A stretch of 64,000 nucleotides of DNA, from contig NW_020312904.1 in the NCBI RefSeq assembly GCF_003265705.1, forward strand, positions 6,763,714 to 6,827,713, read 5' to 3'. The notes under the pieces are model-generated. The model searched no databases. It worked only from the letters and a program-made list of their open reading frames with translations, and was not told where the DNA came from. The first letter of the stretch is position 1, and each line of letters starts with the position of its first letter. A program made the translations under genes and the position numbers. This document shows, one piece after another, positions 27,301 to 42,300 of the stretch. This DNA is from Callorhinus ursinus. Lineage: Eukaryota; Chordata; Mammalia; Carnivora; Otariidae.

Positions 27301-30300
27301 AGGGGAGCCCTCTCGGTGACGGCCACACCTCACCCCTTCTGCTCTTTACCACCCTCTTCCTGTCCCAATTTCACAATTCCATTTCAAAACCACTTAAAAT
27401 TGGGGCGCCTGGGTGACTCAGTCTTTAAGCGTCTGCCTTCGGCTCAGGTCACGTTCCCGGGGTCCTGGGATGGAGCCCTGCATCGGGCTCCCTGCTCCGC
27501 GGGAAGCCTGCTTCTCCCTCTCCCACTCCCCCTGCTTGTGTTCCCTCTCTCGCTGTGTCTCTCTCTGTCAAATAAATAAAATCTTCAAAAAAACCCAAAA
27601 AACACTTAAAATTATTCTCAACCCGGACTCTTCTCTATCTCAGATCCAGCTGTCTTTGAGCTCTTGAACCCAACTGTGATTTATTTGTTAAGAGATGGCT
27701 CAGTCGGTTAAGCATCTGCCTCTTGATTTCAGCTCAGGTCTCAGGGTGGCGAGATTGAGCCCCGGCTCTGCACTAGGCGTGGAGCCTGTTTCTGATTCTC
27801 TCTCCCTCTGCCACCCGCGCAACCCCCGCTTGCACACACTCTCTTAAAAAAAAAAAAAAAAAAAAAAAGGAAATTATCTGGAACTTGAAAATAAGGTAAA
27901 AAAAAAAAAGTGTCCTTTTAGAGTTGTACTAGAGGTAGTCATGTCTACCATGACTACATAAAGGTCATCTGATGCTCTGTGGAAACATATATTTGTTTGA
28001 CTTTCTGTTTACCACAGATTAGGCCCACATTCTGTAAAGTTAGATGTTCACTTATAGAAAATTGATAAGCTGCAAATGATTTAAAAAAAGATAAACTCGA
28101 AGGCTTTATTTTTATTGCCCTGTAGGACATTAGCCAGTTTTGCATCTAAATTTGCAATCTTACTCCTGCATCCTTTTTTATTTTTTTAAAGATTTTATTT
28201 ATTTGACAGAGAGAGACACAGAGAGAGAGGGAACACAAGCAGGGGGAGCAGGAGAGGGAGAAGTAGGCCTCCCGTGGAGCAGGGAGCCCGACATGGGGCT
28301 CGATCCCAAGACCCTAGGATCACGACCCCAGCCGAAGGCAGACGCCTAACAACTGAGCCACCCAGGCGCCCCCTGCATCCTTTTTTAAAACTACATAAAT
28401 ACCAGTTTCTTATACTCTCCTTTGATCCAGCTTTGTCATCTTGATGGTTTTCTCATTAATAATATTAATAAATCTCTGATACGTGCTGATGATATATTAG
28501 TGTAAGAGTAGGTTTTTAACACTTAAAAATTTTTATTTTGTCACACTATACATGTAAGTTATATTTTTAAAGGCTTTTAAAAAAATATTTTATGCTTCAC
28601 AAAGTGCATGGACAAAATCTTCTACTCCCCTGGACCTCTCCAAGCACTAATCATTCTGGCAGTTTAAAAAACTGGCATCAATTCACTGAAATGCTTCCCA
28701 AAGCAACTTTCATGCAATCTGTAAAAATGGCAATTATGCTTTCTGAACCAAAACTGGAAGGGACATATCACCTCACAATGGGACAAGATATTTTTGAAAT
28801 CCAGGTTATCCTGGAAAATCTGGACAAATCTGCAATTTCTGTAAAGCTTCTACTTTTGGTGAAGTGGGTATGTAAATGCAAAAGGATTTAAACGTGTTGA
28901 GCACCCACTGTGTGCCGGCCTAGAGAGATGATAAAAAAAATCCTCCTTGACCTCAGTGAGTTAGTGAAAAGTGACATAATCACAGCAGCAAGGAGGACAC
29001 AGGGAAGGTGCAGGTGGAAGAGCTTCCTGAGGGAGCTGGACTGAAGGCTGATGGGCACCCAAAGTGAATTCTCGGCCCAGAAAATCTCACGAGCCAAGGC
29101 TCGGAGGCAGAGAGCTAGCACTGCTGAAGAGAATGGGCAACTGGTAGGGCAGCAGGCTGGGAAGGTAGTCAGGGTCAAATGGTGTCAGGTTCTATAGCTC
29201 ATGCTGATGAACTTGGTCTCTCTCCTTATCAAAGAAGAAAAGGCCATAGTAAGTCATCCAACAGTGCTCTAGGAAGGGGCACCTCTTGCTCATGCTGGTT
29301 TGTACGGTGGGGCCACTGGCCTCCCCAGAACCCCATGACATCATGAATGCATTAAGTATCATTCTGAGCACAAACTTAAGACTGAATTCTGACTTGAGAG
29401 GATAATATCAGAATAGCTGAAACAAAAACCTGGATAACTTCACCAACTGATGAAAAGAATCTGAAAATTGATACAAGAAAAGTTCCAGTTATACACGAGG
29501 TTCTAGAAAATGGCCCACACTGGGAAACAGGCCACCTCCAAGGACTATGTGAAGGAAGTGTGGCAAAGAATCGTAATAAGGGAGAAAAGCAGGATGTCAA
29601 AAAGCTAAGCCAAGAACTAGAAGGCCAAACAGAAAGGGGATTCCCAAGTATAAATTCAAAGAGAACTGGCTGAAGAAAACCTGGCTATCAGATTAGCAAT
29701 GCCAGGCCATGAATCTAGCAATGCAAGTGCCATGCTGCCTTTGGAAAAGAAATCTCCCTGAGACTCAGTTTCTTGTAGATATGGAAACAATCCGAACTCT
29801 GATATATGTATATATATCACACACACACACACACATGCGTAAGTGTATACAAATATACACACACATATATACATTTTATATATATTCATGTCCATATATA
29901 TGAATACATCCAGAACATTAAAAGTATTTGATTCTTTCAGTGGTTTTTTTTTTTAACATAACAAATATGAAAGGGCATCATGTCCAGGTTAGATTCTAAT
30001 TTAATCCTTGATTAAAAGCTAGTGGTCACACTATTGATTTTTTTTTTTTTAAGATTTATTTATTTGAGAAAGAGAGACAGCACAAGCGGGAGGGGCAGAG
30101 GGAGAGAGAAACTTAAGCAGACTCCATCTTGAGCACAGAACCTGACGTGGGGCTCGACCTCATGACCCTGAGATCATGACCTGAGCTGAAACCGAGAGTC
30201 GGATGCTTAACTGACTGTGCCACCCAGGCGCCCCACACTATTGATGTTTAAAAGCAAAAATAACACAGTGATGAAGCTAATAAACTTATTTTCTAATTAG

Positions 30301-33300
30301 GGATCACATTTATATTTTATTTAAAAGTACAGAGGTGGTTATGACTAAAATTAATTTCATGTTGATTCTAGATGGACAACATAATAATAGCTATCACTGA
30401 TACTTAGTACTTTATGTAAACCCCAAGCCCAGTATCATTCTTTTGCTTAATAAACGAAGAAAATAAGATTCAAAGAAATTAAATTACTTGCCCGAGTCCC
30501 CCTCATAAGATACAAATGGCTGAACCAAGATTTGAATTGAGATCAGATTTAGGTTTATCTGAATCTCTCCTCTATGCATACTATTTTCCCCTAGAAAACA
30601 AACATTTCTTGGATTTTAATTTATGCTCATCACAAATTGGGAGAGAGATGCAAGAGAGATCTGGAGTGACAATAAAGTAAGGAGAATTTAGGGGTGTGTG
30701 TGTGGAGGGGGTTGCTTATGTAATCCATCTCATTACTTCCAATATTAAGTTCAATGCTAATGGAAGATTAATCTCAGGGTAAGCATGCATGTAACTGATT
30801 CACTGGGGGAAGAGAGGAGAGATATTTTTTGCCTGGCTATTTGTATTTTGTGAGCACATCTTCCTATTCAAATGATTCCATTTATTCTCCAAACGAGACT
30901 CTTGCAACCTTGATAAGATGCTCTTTCTAGAAGCCTCTCTCTCTTTTGAAAAATACAAATCAATAAAGACACCCATTAAGATATGCATTCAACAAACATT
31001 AACTGAGTTTGCTATGTGCCAGACACAAAATTAAATGCCTTCAAGAGGTACATGTTCTGATGGCAAAACCCTGTTACAAACATCTGCCTCGGCCAGGTGC
31101 CAAGTGTTAGGATAAAAAGAGGTACACAACGCGGGAAGAACCCGTGGTGTATGTTGCTTAAAAAGCTTTTGTTGTTGTTGATTTTTACTGCTATTTATCT
31201 GTTTCTGTGTAAGTATATATTTATACGCAAAGTTTAAACATGATTTTTTTTTTTTTTACTGGAAAAGCACCTCATTAGCACTGCCACCCAGTTGTTTTTG
31301 CTTTTAACACCTTGCTGGCACATTCACACATACTGTGGTACATAATCTTCAAATCACCCTGTGAGGTAGCTGTTTCAAGTACTCTTTGAAAAAAGAGCTA
31401 GTACGTGTAAAGCACGCAGGACACTGCCGACACGCCGACACAAAAGTTCTTGAAAAGTGGTGGTGGGTACACAGGAGGAAACAAGTCCAAGTCCAAAGCG
31501 GGGGTGACCCGCACACGGTCGTAGGCAGGCGGCTAAGCGAGCAGCAGTCTCCCCTTCTTCTTCCCAAGCCTGTGCTCTTTTCGCAAGCACCCTGCCCCAG
31601 GAGTCGCCCCAACAACCACACTGTGGGGCTTCCTCTCCGGAAGTCCCTCCTGGCGGATGCCCTGCCTCATGGGCCGGGCTCAGAATGCTGCAGTCAGTAA
31701 CCAAACACGGCACCACCCGTGCAAAAGCCCCACCCCGGGACCCAGCCAATCCTTACCTAACACCAGATTAGGGGCATCAGATAGTTGGCACCCCACTTTT
31801 GAAAGGCTGTTCCTCTTATTCCACTTATTACGTTGAAATGCCTGCTCTGAGAAAGAGGTTAAGAAGAGACTTTGAACAACAACCACGAGGAAAAAATCTG
31901 AGCCAATGAGTAGTAACAATAATAAAAATAGTATAGAACTGTTAACAGTTACTAAGCTCTTACTATTTGTCAGCGATTGTGTTAAGCACTTTGCATGGAT
32001 TTCCTCATTTAACCTCCGTAACGCTGTGAGGCAGACGCCATTATCGCCTCCACCTCACAGACAGGGAAAGCGAGGCACAGAGAGGTCAGGTCACTCGCGC
32101 ACCGTCGCCCAGTCAGCAGGCAGCTGGTGGAGCCGGGGTCTGAGGTCAAGCTCTCAGCCGCCACACCGTACAGACAGACGCATTGGTTCTATTGTTGAAT
32201 GGACGTCACCAAACGGACCCTGGCACCAGGCAGATGCTCGTTAAGTGCCTCACTCACGAATGAGAGCCAACATCCCCCACTAAAAAAGGGAAGGACTGTC
32301 ACCTCCGGTCCTCCCGTAGTTCTGGCCCTTCACCTGCTCCGCCCTGCACCGTACTGCTCTCACTCTCCTGGAAAGAGACCGAAAGGTGAGCAAGATGCAG
32401 AGTGAGGTACTCCCAGAAACCGATCCTGCACGGTCCTGTTCTGGAAGACAAGGGCATCGCACTTCACAGTGCCAGGTAACCAAGGGTCAACAAAATCAGG
32501 TGCAAGCTGAACCACCCTCCTGACTCTACTGGGGGCAGAGTCTCCACAGCAGGGGATCTCAACCTTGTTCAGTCCTGAAACCAGCCAGGCAAAGGTGAAA
32601 GACCCCAACAACCCACCATCCCATCCTTCCACTCTACCACCCTCAAACCTCCCTAAGACTAAGGACAAAACAAATACTTGCAAAGAAAGTTTTTAAGTAG
32701 TGCTACCAACACCCACCCAGCACCTGCATATACTGTGTGTTATGGTGTTGGGAGCTGGAGGATGCTGAGCACCTAGCAGGGGAACCCAGCCTAGTGCTCC
32801 AGGACTCCAAAGGACTGGCTCCCCTCCCCCTCCCCATCTCACAGGGGAGACAGAGAAAGCCAAGCAACTCCCACCCACTGTGATAAGGGCAAGAATAGCC
32901 AAGTGCCTCCCAAAGAAAGGGCCGTCAGGGAGTGGAGACAGGACTGATCCATGCTGGATGGCAGTGGATGAAGAGTTTTAGGAGTCAGAGAGAAGGAAGG
33001 TTATTGCAGGCAAAGGAAACAGGCTAAACAAAACCACAGCACCAGGAAATGCCCTGCAAGCAGCTGAAATGGAGAGAGCATGGAACAGAGTAGAGAGATG
33101 GAGCTGCTTATAATTAAGTTGTGAAAGGCCTTAATGGCACCCTAAGCATTTGGCTCTTATTTCGGAGGCAAGGAGAGGCACAGAAAATGTAGTGGACATT
33201 TGCCACTTTTGTTGTTTGTCCAACATCTGACCGAGCCTCCCACTGACACCGATATTCCTTGTGGAGAACCCCCACTGGATGGTCTCAGTGGGAGGTAAGG

Positions 33301-36300
33301 TTTCCTGTCTGTCAGCCCAGATTCATGCAGACCCCCAACCAGGAGCGTGGCTCTTGCGGAAGTGACCCAGGAAGGCAGTGGGGTCCTCACCCAGTTGCCC
33401 CTGGGCTATCCTTAGCTGAGCTCTGCTGCTGAGCCTCCCTTGGTTCTGGCCCATTTGCCAAGTTTGGCTCTGCAGCTTTTCTGGTCAGTCTGTGTGCCAC
33501 TGTCCTTGCAATAAACTCTTTTGTTCAGGCTAGCCAGAGGCAGTTTCCGCTGCTTACTGCCAAGACTCCTGACTAATGCAGAAGCACATGGAAGCAGCGG
33601 AGGGAGGCACCAGATCAAAACACGTTTGAGAAAGGTAACAACAGTTACCAGGATTATAGCCTGCAAATCCCACACATCAAGTGCCTTTCAAAAGGGCTGT
33701 TCCCTCAAGCCTAGAACATGACTCCTCTCTCCTGCCCCTTCAGCTGTAAGACCTCAGCTTCCAAGGTACCTCCACAAGAAACCTCTGATCCCACGTCTCC
33801 ACTCCGTAGGTGCCCCTCCTGGATGCCATTCCAGACCTGTGGGTTTTTAGACACTTGGCAGTTTGAGAACCTCAGTCCTGTACTGTACTCTGGTCACACT
33901 GAATCCCATGTTCCCATAACATGCCCAATTATTCCCAACTCTGGTCCCCATTCTGTCAAAAATGAACACCCTGACACTTCTTTTTAAAGTTCTATTCACT
34001 CATCCTTCACATCTTGGCTCAAATGCCAAAGTCCCTGTGAAGATATTCCTAATTCCCTTCCTTAGTGCTCAAAAAACTTGGGAGTTTGTCCCTCTGTTAT
34101 GGCCCCTGTTGCATTTCGCTTTGTATTAGATCTGGTTGTTAGGGGGTCAGCTCCCCGAAAGTCAGGACTGTTTCACTCATCTCCAATACCCCAAAGAGTC
34201 TAACACTGTGTTGTGAGTATAGTGAATACTCATTCATACTGAACTGATTTGAACAAATTTTTAAAATTATATTAAAATTTTAAAAAAATAACTTCTGACC
34301 AGAGCAGGGGCTCCTAGACAGGGCTTCCTGAGTCAAGGACACCTCCCACCTCCTTCGCACAGGGTAGGAAAGAGTATGGGAACCCGCGTTAGAAGGAACA
34401 AATTCCACTACTGACTCCACCAGCATGGGAAACCCTGGGCAATTCATTTTATCTCTGTCTCAGCTGTCTCAGCTGCAAAATGGGAATAAAAGTCAAGCAT
34501 CTACCTCACAGCACTGTCAGGAAAGCAAATGTCTCAGAAGAACTTCTGAAAAACACAATGCTTCACCATAAGTTTCACACTTAGCAAGGCGCATAATCTC
34601 CCCGCTGCTGTGGGATGGTGAAGGCCCGCGCTGAGCAGACACCAGTTTAACAAAGCAGGTCTACATCTGGTTCGCAGCCAGGAATTTACCACTGGTCCAA
34701 ACCAGATTCTGAACCCAACAGACCAGTTCCACCGGCCAGACGCGGAAGCCAGATTATAAGGGTCATTTTGACACATATTCATTAGCAATTCCAAAGGGCC
34801 TAAGTAATGCAGAAAGAGCCCTGCTTTTTCAGTTTCCAAGTCGGTCAATGGTTTAGGATTAGTTTCCCCAGGGAGCCTTACCTGGAGCCCAGCCTCTGGG
34901 ATCCTGCTACTCTAAAAAAATTCCACCGAAGTCAACCAACTTTAACCCTTGAATCCTGTGGCCCGAAAATGGCACATTTTACCTGCACTCTGTGACTACT
35001 CCTTTGTGTCCTGCCCACCACACCTACAAAAGCCCTTTCAGAAGGAAGAAAGAAACATTCCAAAACTGTATTATAAAAAAGGCCCTTTGGTCCTAAGAGT
35101 CAACTTGCAAAGTGAAGTTCCTCTTTCATTCTCGGATACAGTCAAAAGAGAATGTCAGTTCCTGTCTTCTTCCTTTTATGTGCTTTGGTTCACTTCTTGC
35201 AGCACCTATGACATACATCTGCCCAGTCCCCACCTTTACAGCGGAAACTAAGGCTCAGAGAAGTGCTGCAGGGGAAGTCACCAGAAGGGCAAGTGACGAG
35301 GGAACAGAAGGCTGGCTGAAGACAAAGCAAGCCAACACCCTGCAACCTCCCCCCAACCCCCACTCCTGGGTGGGACTTGTGTGACATTCTTCTGGGAAGT
35401 TCCCAACTATCTTAATGTTAATGCCTTACTAGAGGGGTAAACAACCTTAACTTGGCAATGGCGAGGCCTCCCGTATCCTGTGAGTCTTCTTTAACATACA
35501 AAAATCCTTTCCCTTTTCCTTACCCTTCCCAACCCCTCGTTCATAATCAGCCACCCCTCACAACCCTGGGGCAGTAGCTCTTTCTGCCCACGGGTCCTGT
35601 CCTGTGCTTTAGTAAACCACCATTTTGCACCAAAGACGTCTCAAGGATTCTTTCTTAGTCGTCAGCTCTGGACTCCACCCCACTGAACCTCACTAATATT
35701 CTAAAACTTCATCATATGGTGCCCAAACGTAGGGCTTTGAGTCTTTCCATCTGGACTCTGACCTTCGGTGCAAAACTGGTGAGTACTTTCTCTCTTCCTT
35801 TACTCTCATTTCCGGGGCTCTTCAAGGAGTACGGTCTTACTGGAACACTTTCATGCCCATTGCTCAGGCTGCAATCCTCTAGCCGTGGCTACTCTACGGG
35901 GAGGAAAAAGCCTGCCTTTTGGCTGGAAGTTGGTACCTGGCCGGGATGGTAATAAGATCCAGAAACTCGATGCCTTCTCCTTATTCCTGTCCTTATAGAA
36001 AGTTGTCTGTCTTGGGCATGGGACAGCCACCTAAGTCACCAGGACGGCTGCCAATCTTAAGACTCCCTTGTGAGGTTTCCTCCTGATTGATCTAATGTGA
36101 TCCCCTTCACATCCCTGGTCTAGCCACTTCTGGCCACGGGGGACCTCCACTGGGAGCCGGCTGAAACCAGTACCCGACTGAACTAAAACCCAACCGGGGA
36201 CTGCTTCCTAGGGAAGTTGGCCGTAAAGACTACATGTGTTGGAATGTCACTTAGACCATGCTGGATTTCAATCTTTACTGTTTTCTGTCAGTGTTCCTCT

Positions 36301-39300
36301 ACTAAAACTTTTCTAGCATTTTCCATGGGTTAAAAATGGCAGGGCAGTAACATAACTTTCAGGGTATCGGGCGACACAGTATCTTAGTCCATTCACCAGG
36401 CACCCATCGGCAGCCTAGGATGCGATGGGGAAGGGGAGGGACGCCGGCATCCCTCACACGGGGCCTTTTACAACAGGAATGCCTTCACAGGAAGGCAGGA
36501 TGGTGATCAATAGCGATTTTTGTTAAGGGACACCTCCGGTCACTTTTGACACCTGGAACCTCTGACATACCCTGTGCGGGATGCCACCCAGGAGTCGGGG
36601 GGGACGGATTTTGGTAATGGACCTTCTTTACTTTTCTGGGAGCATGGCCTTAGCAGGCTTCTTTGGTTCCCAAGGACTCTCCCTTGGGGTGCCTTTTAAC
36701 CCACTAGAAACAATTTGGATTACAAAACTCAGGAAAGGACTAAGCTCCTGTAACACTGCATGGCCTCTGTGGGATCTATCTGTTAGATCTCTGTAGGAAA
36801 TAGGGCAAATGGACCTAGGGTAACTTCACTGCTCGCACCTAGGCCTTCATTGTTCTACACCAGGACCCCGACCTAAGGGCCTTTTGCAGAATGTGATTGC
36901 CCGATGTGTCCGCTAGTAAACCTGCTCGTGACATATTGGATGATAATTATCTAAATAGGCCTCCTCCGACCAAACCCTGGTTGCCGGAGGAAACACAGGC
37001 CATTCCTAGCAAAGGGGACTCTGGCTCTCTTTCTCTCTGTTCCTCCTAATAGATGTGGGGGCTTCTCCCTCACTCGCTTCCCGGGTTAATGGCTGTAACT
37101 GGAGCCAAATGTGGTTAGTCTCCTTCCGCAGGGGGGCTTTAAGGAATATTCCCTAGCAGCTGCCAAAACTCCCTTTGTTTCGGGGAAATCCCATCTTCTC
37201 TGGCCCGACATGGACTGCCTAACCCCTCCCCCCTCGTTGGCGGGGAAAACATGGCATCTGCGCCTCTATTGGAGCTGATGAGCTCTAAAACTGGGAGCTC
37301 TTTCTCCGCCTTCTGGCAGCACTTTGCCTCTTCTGTCTCCCCCTCCCCCTTCTGTTTCCGCACCACCTTGGGGGCGGCCTGCGTGACTGGCTTCCGTACC
37401 ATCCTGGGTACCTCAGGCACCAGGGCTCCTTCTCCCTTCACTGTCAAAGAGCATGAAGAGCACCCCTGGACCTAACACCAACCACCAGTGTCTCAGGTAA
37501 AAATTAACAATGAGGAGGATCCAGGTGGAACATAATTCAGTATTTAAACTAAGTTAAGTTTGTTGGTTTAATTAAGATAGACATGTCTTTAAACTTAACA
37601 GCACTAAATGTGAAACTTATTCTATAGAGACTTACTGAAGGTCAAACAAGCTCGTTATTTCTGTTGCAAGTTGTTAGCAAAAAGATGACTAAAATGATGG
37701 TTAACTGTCTGTCTCAACAAAGTTTTCATAGAAGTTAAGATAGCTTTCAAAGTCTTGGGTAACCTGATACTTTAAAGTTTGCTTGAATAAATGGGATTAA
37801 TTCGTTGGACATCTAGGACTTTTCCAAATAGGATAAAATGCTAAATCACTGATTACTGGACACGGGGATTGTGCCTTTTCACTTCTTATTGCAAAGAAAC
37901 TAAAGATACTTAAATCTGTTGGTAAACATGCTTGTGCTTAACTTATTCACAAATTTGCCGTCTAAAAGAATTCTGGTGTAACAGTTCACAATTGGTTCTA
38001 CTTAGTCTTCACTGGAGACTAAGGTTTCTAAGAGTGCAAAATTCTGCTAAATGTAATTAAGAATGATGGGAAATCTTTGGAAAGGAATTTTAGGTGTGGT
38101 CAGGATGGACTAAGATTGAAATGAATGGATTTTTATTTTTATTTATTTATTTTTATTTTAAAGGTACACTGGTGTAAGACTGAAATTCTCTTCTGTTCAA
38201 AAGACAAGGTTTCTTGAATTGTTCATCTGCTCTGGGTAAGAAAATGTAAACAAAGGTTTTTGTTCTTGTCTGTCCAGAAAACCAGTTTCTATATGTTTCG
38301 TCATCAGGTCTTCAATCACTTGGTTAAAACTTCTCAATATTAAAGGAGCTAAGTTTTGCTAACAACTATAGAACCCTACATATTTATTTGCCTTTCAAAT
38401 CTCTTATTGTCACCTTGGTTAATAAAAATAATTGTTTTGTAATGATCTGTAATCCTATTCAAGCATGTGCTATATAACTTTCTAAGGTTTTAACAAACTT
38501 CCCAAGATTTAAATTGTAAATGAAGTCTCTCTAACTCATTAGGCCTTTTATTTGGTATGCTAAGTCACTCCAGAAGTACTGTTAAAACAAATGATAAGCC
38601 TTAGGTAACATTTGGGTAAATGCTATAACTATTCTAGAGGCTATATGCAATTCCTAAGTTTTAGTGGTTTTTTTTTTAAAGATTTTATTTATTTATTTGA
38701 CAGAGAGACACAGCGAGAGAGGGAACACAAGCAGGGGGAGTGGGAGAGGGAGAAGAAGGCTTCCCTCTGAGCAGGGAACCCGATGCGGTGCTTGATCCCA
38801 AGACCCCGGGATTATGACCTGAGTCGAAGGCGGACACCTAACGACTGAGCCACCCAGGTGCCCCAAGTTTTAATGTTTTAATATAAGCACCATCACTCGA
38901 TATTCTGGCTATTGAAGTGTTATGTGTCACAGAAATAACCTGATTTCCTTGCCAGCTATATTGTAAACTCTCATCTCATCAGATCTTTGACCATGTCTAT
39001 TCTGATTTTTGGTCATCTATAATTGTTCTTACTCTCTTGCAAAATGAGTGTCATCTTCAAGGAGATTCACAAAAAGGACTTTTAGGACAAATACAGGTAG
39101 GTATTTAATATCTTTAAAATCCTAAAACTAAATGGGTAAGAATTTCCAGAACGGGGGCGCCTGGGTGGCTTAGTCGTTGGGGGTCTGCCTTCGGCTCAGG
39201 TCATGATCCCAGGATCCTGGGATCGAGTCCCACATCAGGCTCCCTGCTCGGTGGGAAGCCTGCTTCCCCCTCTTCCACTCCCCCTGCTTGTGTTCCTGCT

Positions 39301-42300
39301 CTCGCTGTCTCTCTCTGTCAAATAAATAAATAAAATCTTTAAAAAAAAAAAAAAAGAATTTCCAGAACTAACTAAAGCTGCATTCAAATAAAACAACAAA
39401 TAGAAACATGGGACTAAATGAACTAAAAAGATGATTATAGTCTTGTCACTCTTGCCTGAAACTTTGCTGGCTCTCTAATGTTTACTCTTCCAGACTAAGG
39501 AGACTTTCTCTTAAGATGTCAATGACTTACAGAAATGTGATAAAATACTCATTTGTAAACAAACTGAAGCATTAACTTTTCTCTCTACCTGAACCCTCTA
39601 AAATTAAAAAGGTCTCAGTAAGTACTCTTTCATCCACGGCAATCACAGTCATTTGCATAAGTTCATGTAAGAATCTGTTACCCTTGTAACAGGACACCAT
39701 CGGAAACATTGGTTATTTTACCAAGGTTTTGACTGGAATGTCCTATTTGAGAGAGACATGCATAGACTCAGATATGACCAAACAGCTTTAAGGAACTAAG
39801 GTTGACTTTATCAAACCTGGAGCCATAAAGCTTCTTGGAACTGTTGGCCTGATACCTTGCTTACAGAGTTCCCAGCAGCCTCACCAGGTGAGTAAAGAAT
39901 GTCACCTCCGGGCAGGTGCAGGAACCTCAGGATACTTTGGGGATCTCCGTGAAGAGGAATTCGCCCAAATCTGCAGGTACTGCAGGCACGTCTAATGGCA
40001 AGTACTTGGCTTGGCTTCTGACCGGGAGAGGCTACTGAAAGTTCAACCTAGAGTTTCCTTATAAATAAGTTCCAGCAAAGCACATTCTAAAAAGATCTAT
40101 ATGATCAATCACTATTCTTGCTGAGCTTATGTAAATGATTAGGCCAAGTTTGTTAAAACTGGACTTGTTTTGCAAATTAGCCCTGATTTGGCTATATCTG
40201 GAAATGAGGACTATTTTAGAGAGAAAAATTACGTTTCAATAACCCACCCCTGCAGATGTTAAATCCTGGTTTTGATTATCCTTAAATGTTTGCTTAAGTT
40301 AAACAACTTGAGGTAAACTTCAGAGAAATTGCCACAAAAGCTCATATAGACAGTCTTTGTGCTTTTTATTCTGGGGGATAATAACAGGACCCCATGGGCA
40401 TATGATTATTTGAACAACTGGAAAATGGGATCAATCCCCAACAACTGTATCACTCCACTAGCACCCTGACCAATTCTCTGTGGCCAGGATGATGAAATCA
40501 TCCCCTAAAAGCCAGAGCATACCCCACTCTGTAGGGTTAACTATAGACTTGTGGAGGTAATGGATGACCCCACTTTCTTTATGATTGGACTGGATGATGC
40601 ACCTGGGGATGACCTTATCTCTTGACAAGTCTAATCCCACTTGCCAGTGAGTCCTTATAATTAGGGTATTAATGCTCTACCTCAAACAAAAAGGGCTTCT
40701 TGGTTTTGTCTCGAAGCCACCTCCACGGATGTACAATTGCAAACAAAGGCTTTAGCTGAGACTACAACACTGCTCCTGGTAAAAGGAGCCTCCAAGCTCA
40801 CTTCGGGACAGTCCCTGACTGGAATGACTTCCACATCAGATTCAGAATGCCTTAGAGACCAAAGGCCACCAATAGATGATGGGAGGCCGACTTATTAAAT
40901 ATCAGGCAATACTTATAGAGATGCCTGAAATAACACTTAAAACCTGTCAAACTTTAAACCCAGCTACCCTTATACCTGGACCCGACCACTGTACTTTTAT
41001 AGAGCCTAACTGTTCAGAGGTTATTGAGTTGACCAGATTTAAGACACCCCTATTAAAATTGCGAATGAGGGCGCCTGGGTGGCTCAGTCAGTTAAGTGAC
41101 TGCCTTCGGCTCAGGTCATGATGCTGGAGTCCCGGGATCGAGTCCCGCATCGGGCTCCCTGCTCCACGGGGAGTCTGCTTCTCCCTCTGACCCTCTTCCC
41201 TCTCGTGCTTCCTCTCATTCTCTCTCTCTCAAATAAATAAATAAAATCTTTAAAAAAAAATAAAAGTAAAATAAAATTGCAAATGACAGCTGATTTACTG
41301 ATGACAATAGTTTCCTGGAAAAAGGAATAAGAAAAGCTGGGTATGCTATAGTCATTCAGCAAACATGTCTGAATTAATAGCGCCCACCTGTGCTTTGCTA
41401 TTGGCAAAAGCCTTAAAAATATTTATACTGACTCCAGGGCGCCTGGGTGGCTCAGTAGGTTAAGCGTCTGCCTTCGGCTCAGGTCATGATTCCGGGGTCC
41501 TGGGATCGAGTCCTGCATCAGGCTCCTTGCTCTGTTGGGGAGCCTGCTTCTCTCCTCCCCACTTGTGCTCTCTCTCACTATCTCTATCTCTTAATAAATA
41601 AAATTAAAAAAAAAAAGGATTTATACTGACTCCAAATATGTCTTTCTAGTCTTACATGCCCTTGGAGTAATTTCTTTAAAGAAAAGGGGATTATTATCAA
41701 GCCATAACTCCCCAGTCAAATATGGACCTGAAATTATTGCATGTTCAAAAAAATGGCCCTCCAAAATCGAGTAGCCCTTAAAATCCTGACTGCAGTTCAA
41801 GGAGGCCCAGTATTAGATGGCTGGCTCCTGGCTGGGACCCAGTGGCTATGCAGCTCTAACCTGTGGCCATGGCTTCCCCCAGGCTGGATAGGCCACTGTA
41901 CTCTGGGTTTTGCCTGGATGCATGGACACATTATTAAAACCTTCACCAACCCAGCTAACCCTTGAAATTTAAAACCATGGTGGACATGTTCTGTGTCTCA
42001 TTGGTATAACCACCTAGCACCCAACCTGTACCTCTTTGAGACTGGAGAATGTTGTTTGACACATGGTCAAAGCCCTAAATGATATCCAAAACAGTATTCC
42101 TCTACTAAATACTTAAATGACTCAAATGCATAAAGCAGTTCTACAAAATAGAATAGCACTAGATGTTTTAACTGCTGCACAAGGTAGAACTTGTGCTAGT
42201 ATACAGACAGAATGCTGTGTGTACGGTCCAGATTACCACAAAAGACTTCTGGGTTTCTACCTGACATGAATACTCAAATTGGTCCTTTAAATGATCTCTT

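Larger units (their letters stand above)
37500..40860 (+). other. ERV interior, AT-rich non-coding stretch
   Basis: About 3 kb of AT-rich sequence without usable ORFs, where gag-pol would be expected. It contains Can-SINEs at 38667 and 39153. Either strongly decayed or inherited as a non-coding replacement segment in a defective family. Confidence 0.55.
40870..41735 (+). pseudogene. ERV pol remnant (connection and RNase H)
   Basis: In-frame pieces resemble the gammaretroviral pol connection region (Leu-Asn-Pro-Ala-Thr-Leu at about 40954-40971) and then RNase H (about 41285-41730). Two Can-SINEs (41068 and 41436) and stops break it; the second lies inside RNase H. No integrase region is recognisable between here and env, suggesting a deletion. 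Confidence 0.7.

Noticed and set aside
33190..33580. Possible MaLR-type LTR
   Set aside because: Ends such as AATAAACTC and TCCTGACTAATGCAG are suggestive, but no start, partner or clear family match could be supported.
37139..37447. 102-codon minus-strand ORF inside the ERV
   Set aside because: Antisense to the provirus, Lys/Glu-rich by chance of a pyrimidine-rich stretch, no family.
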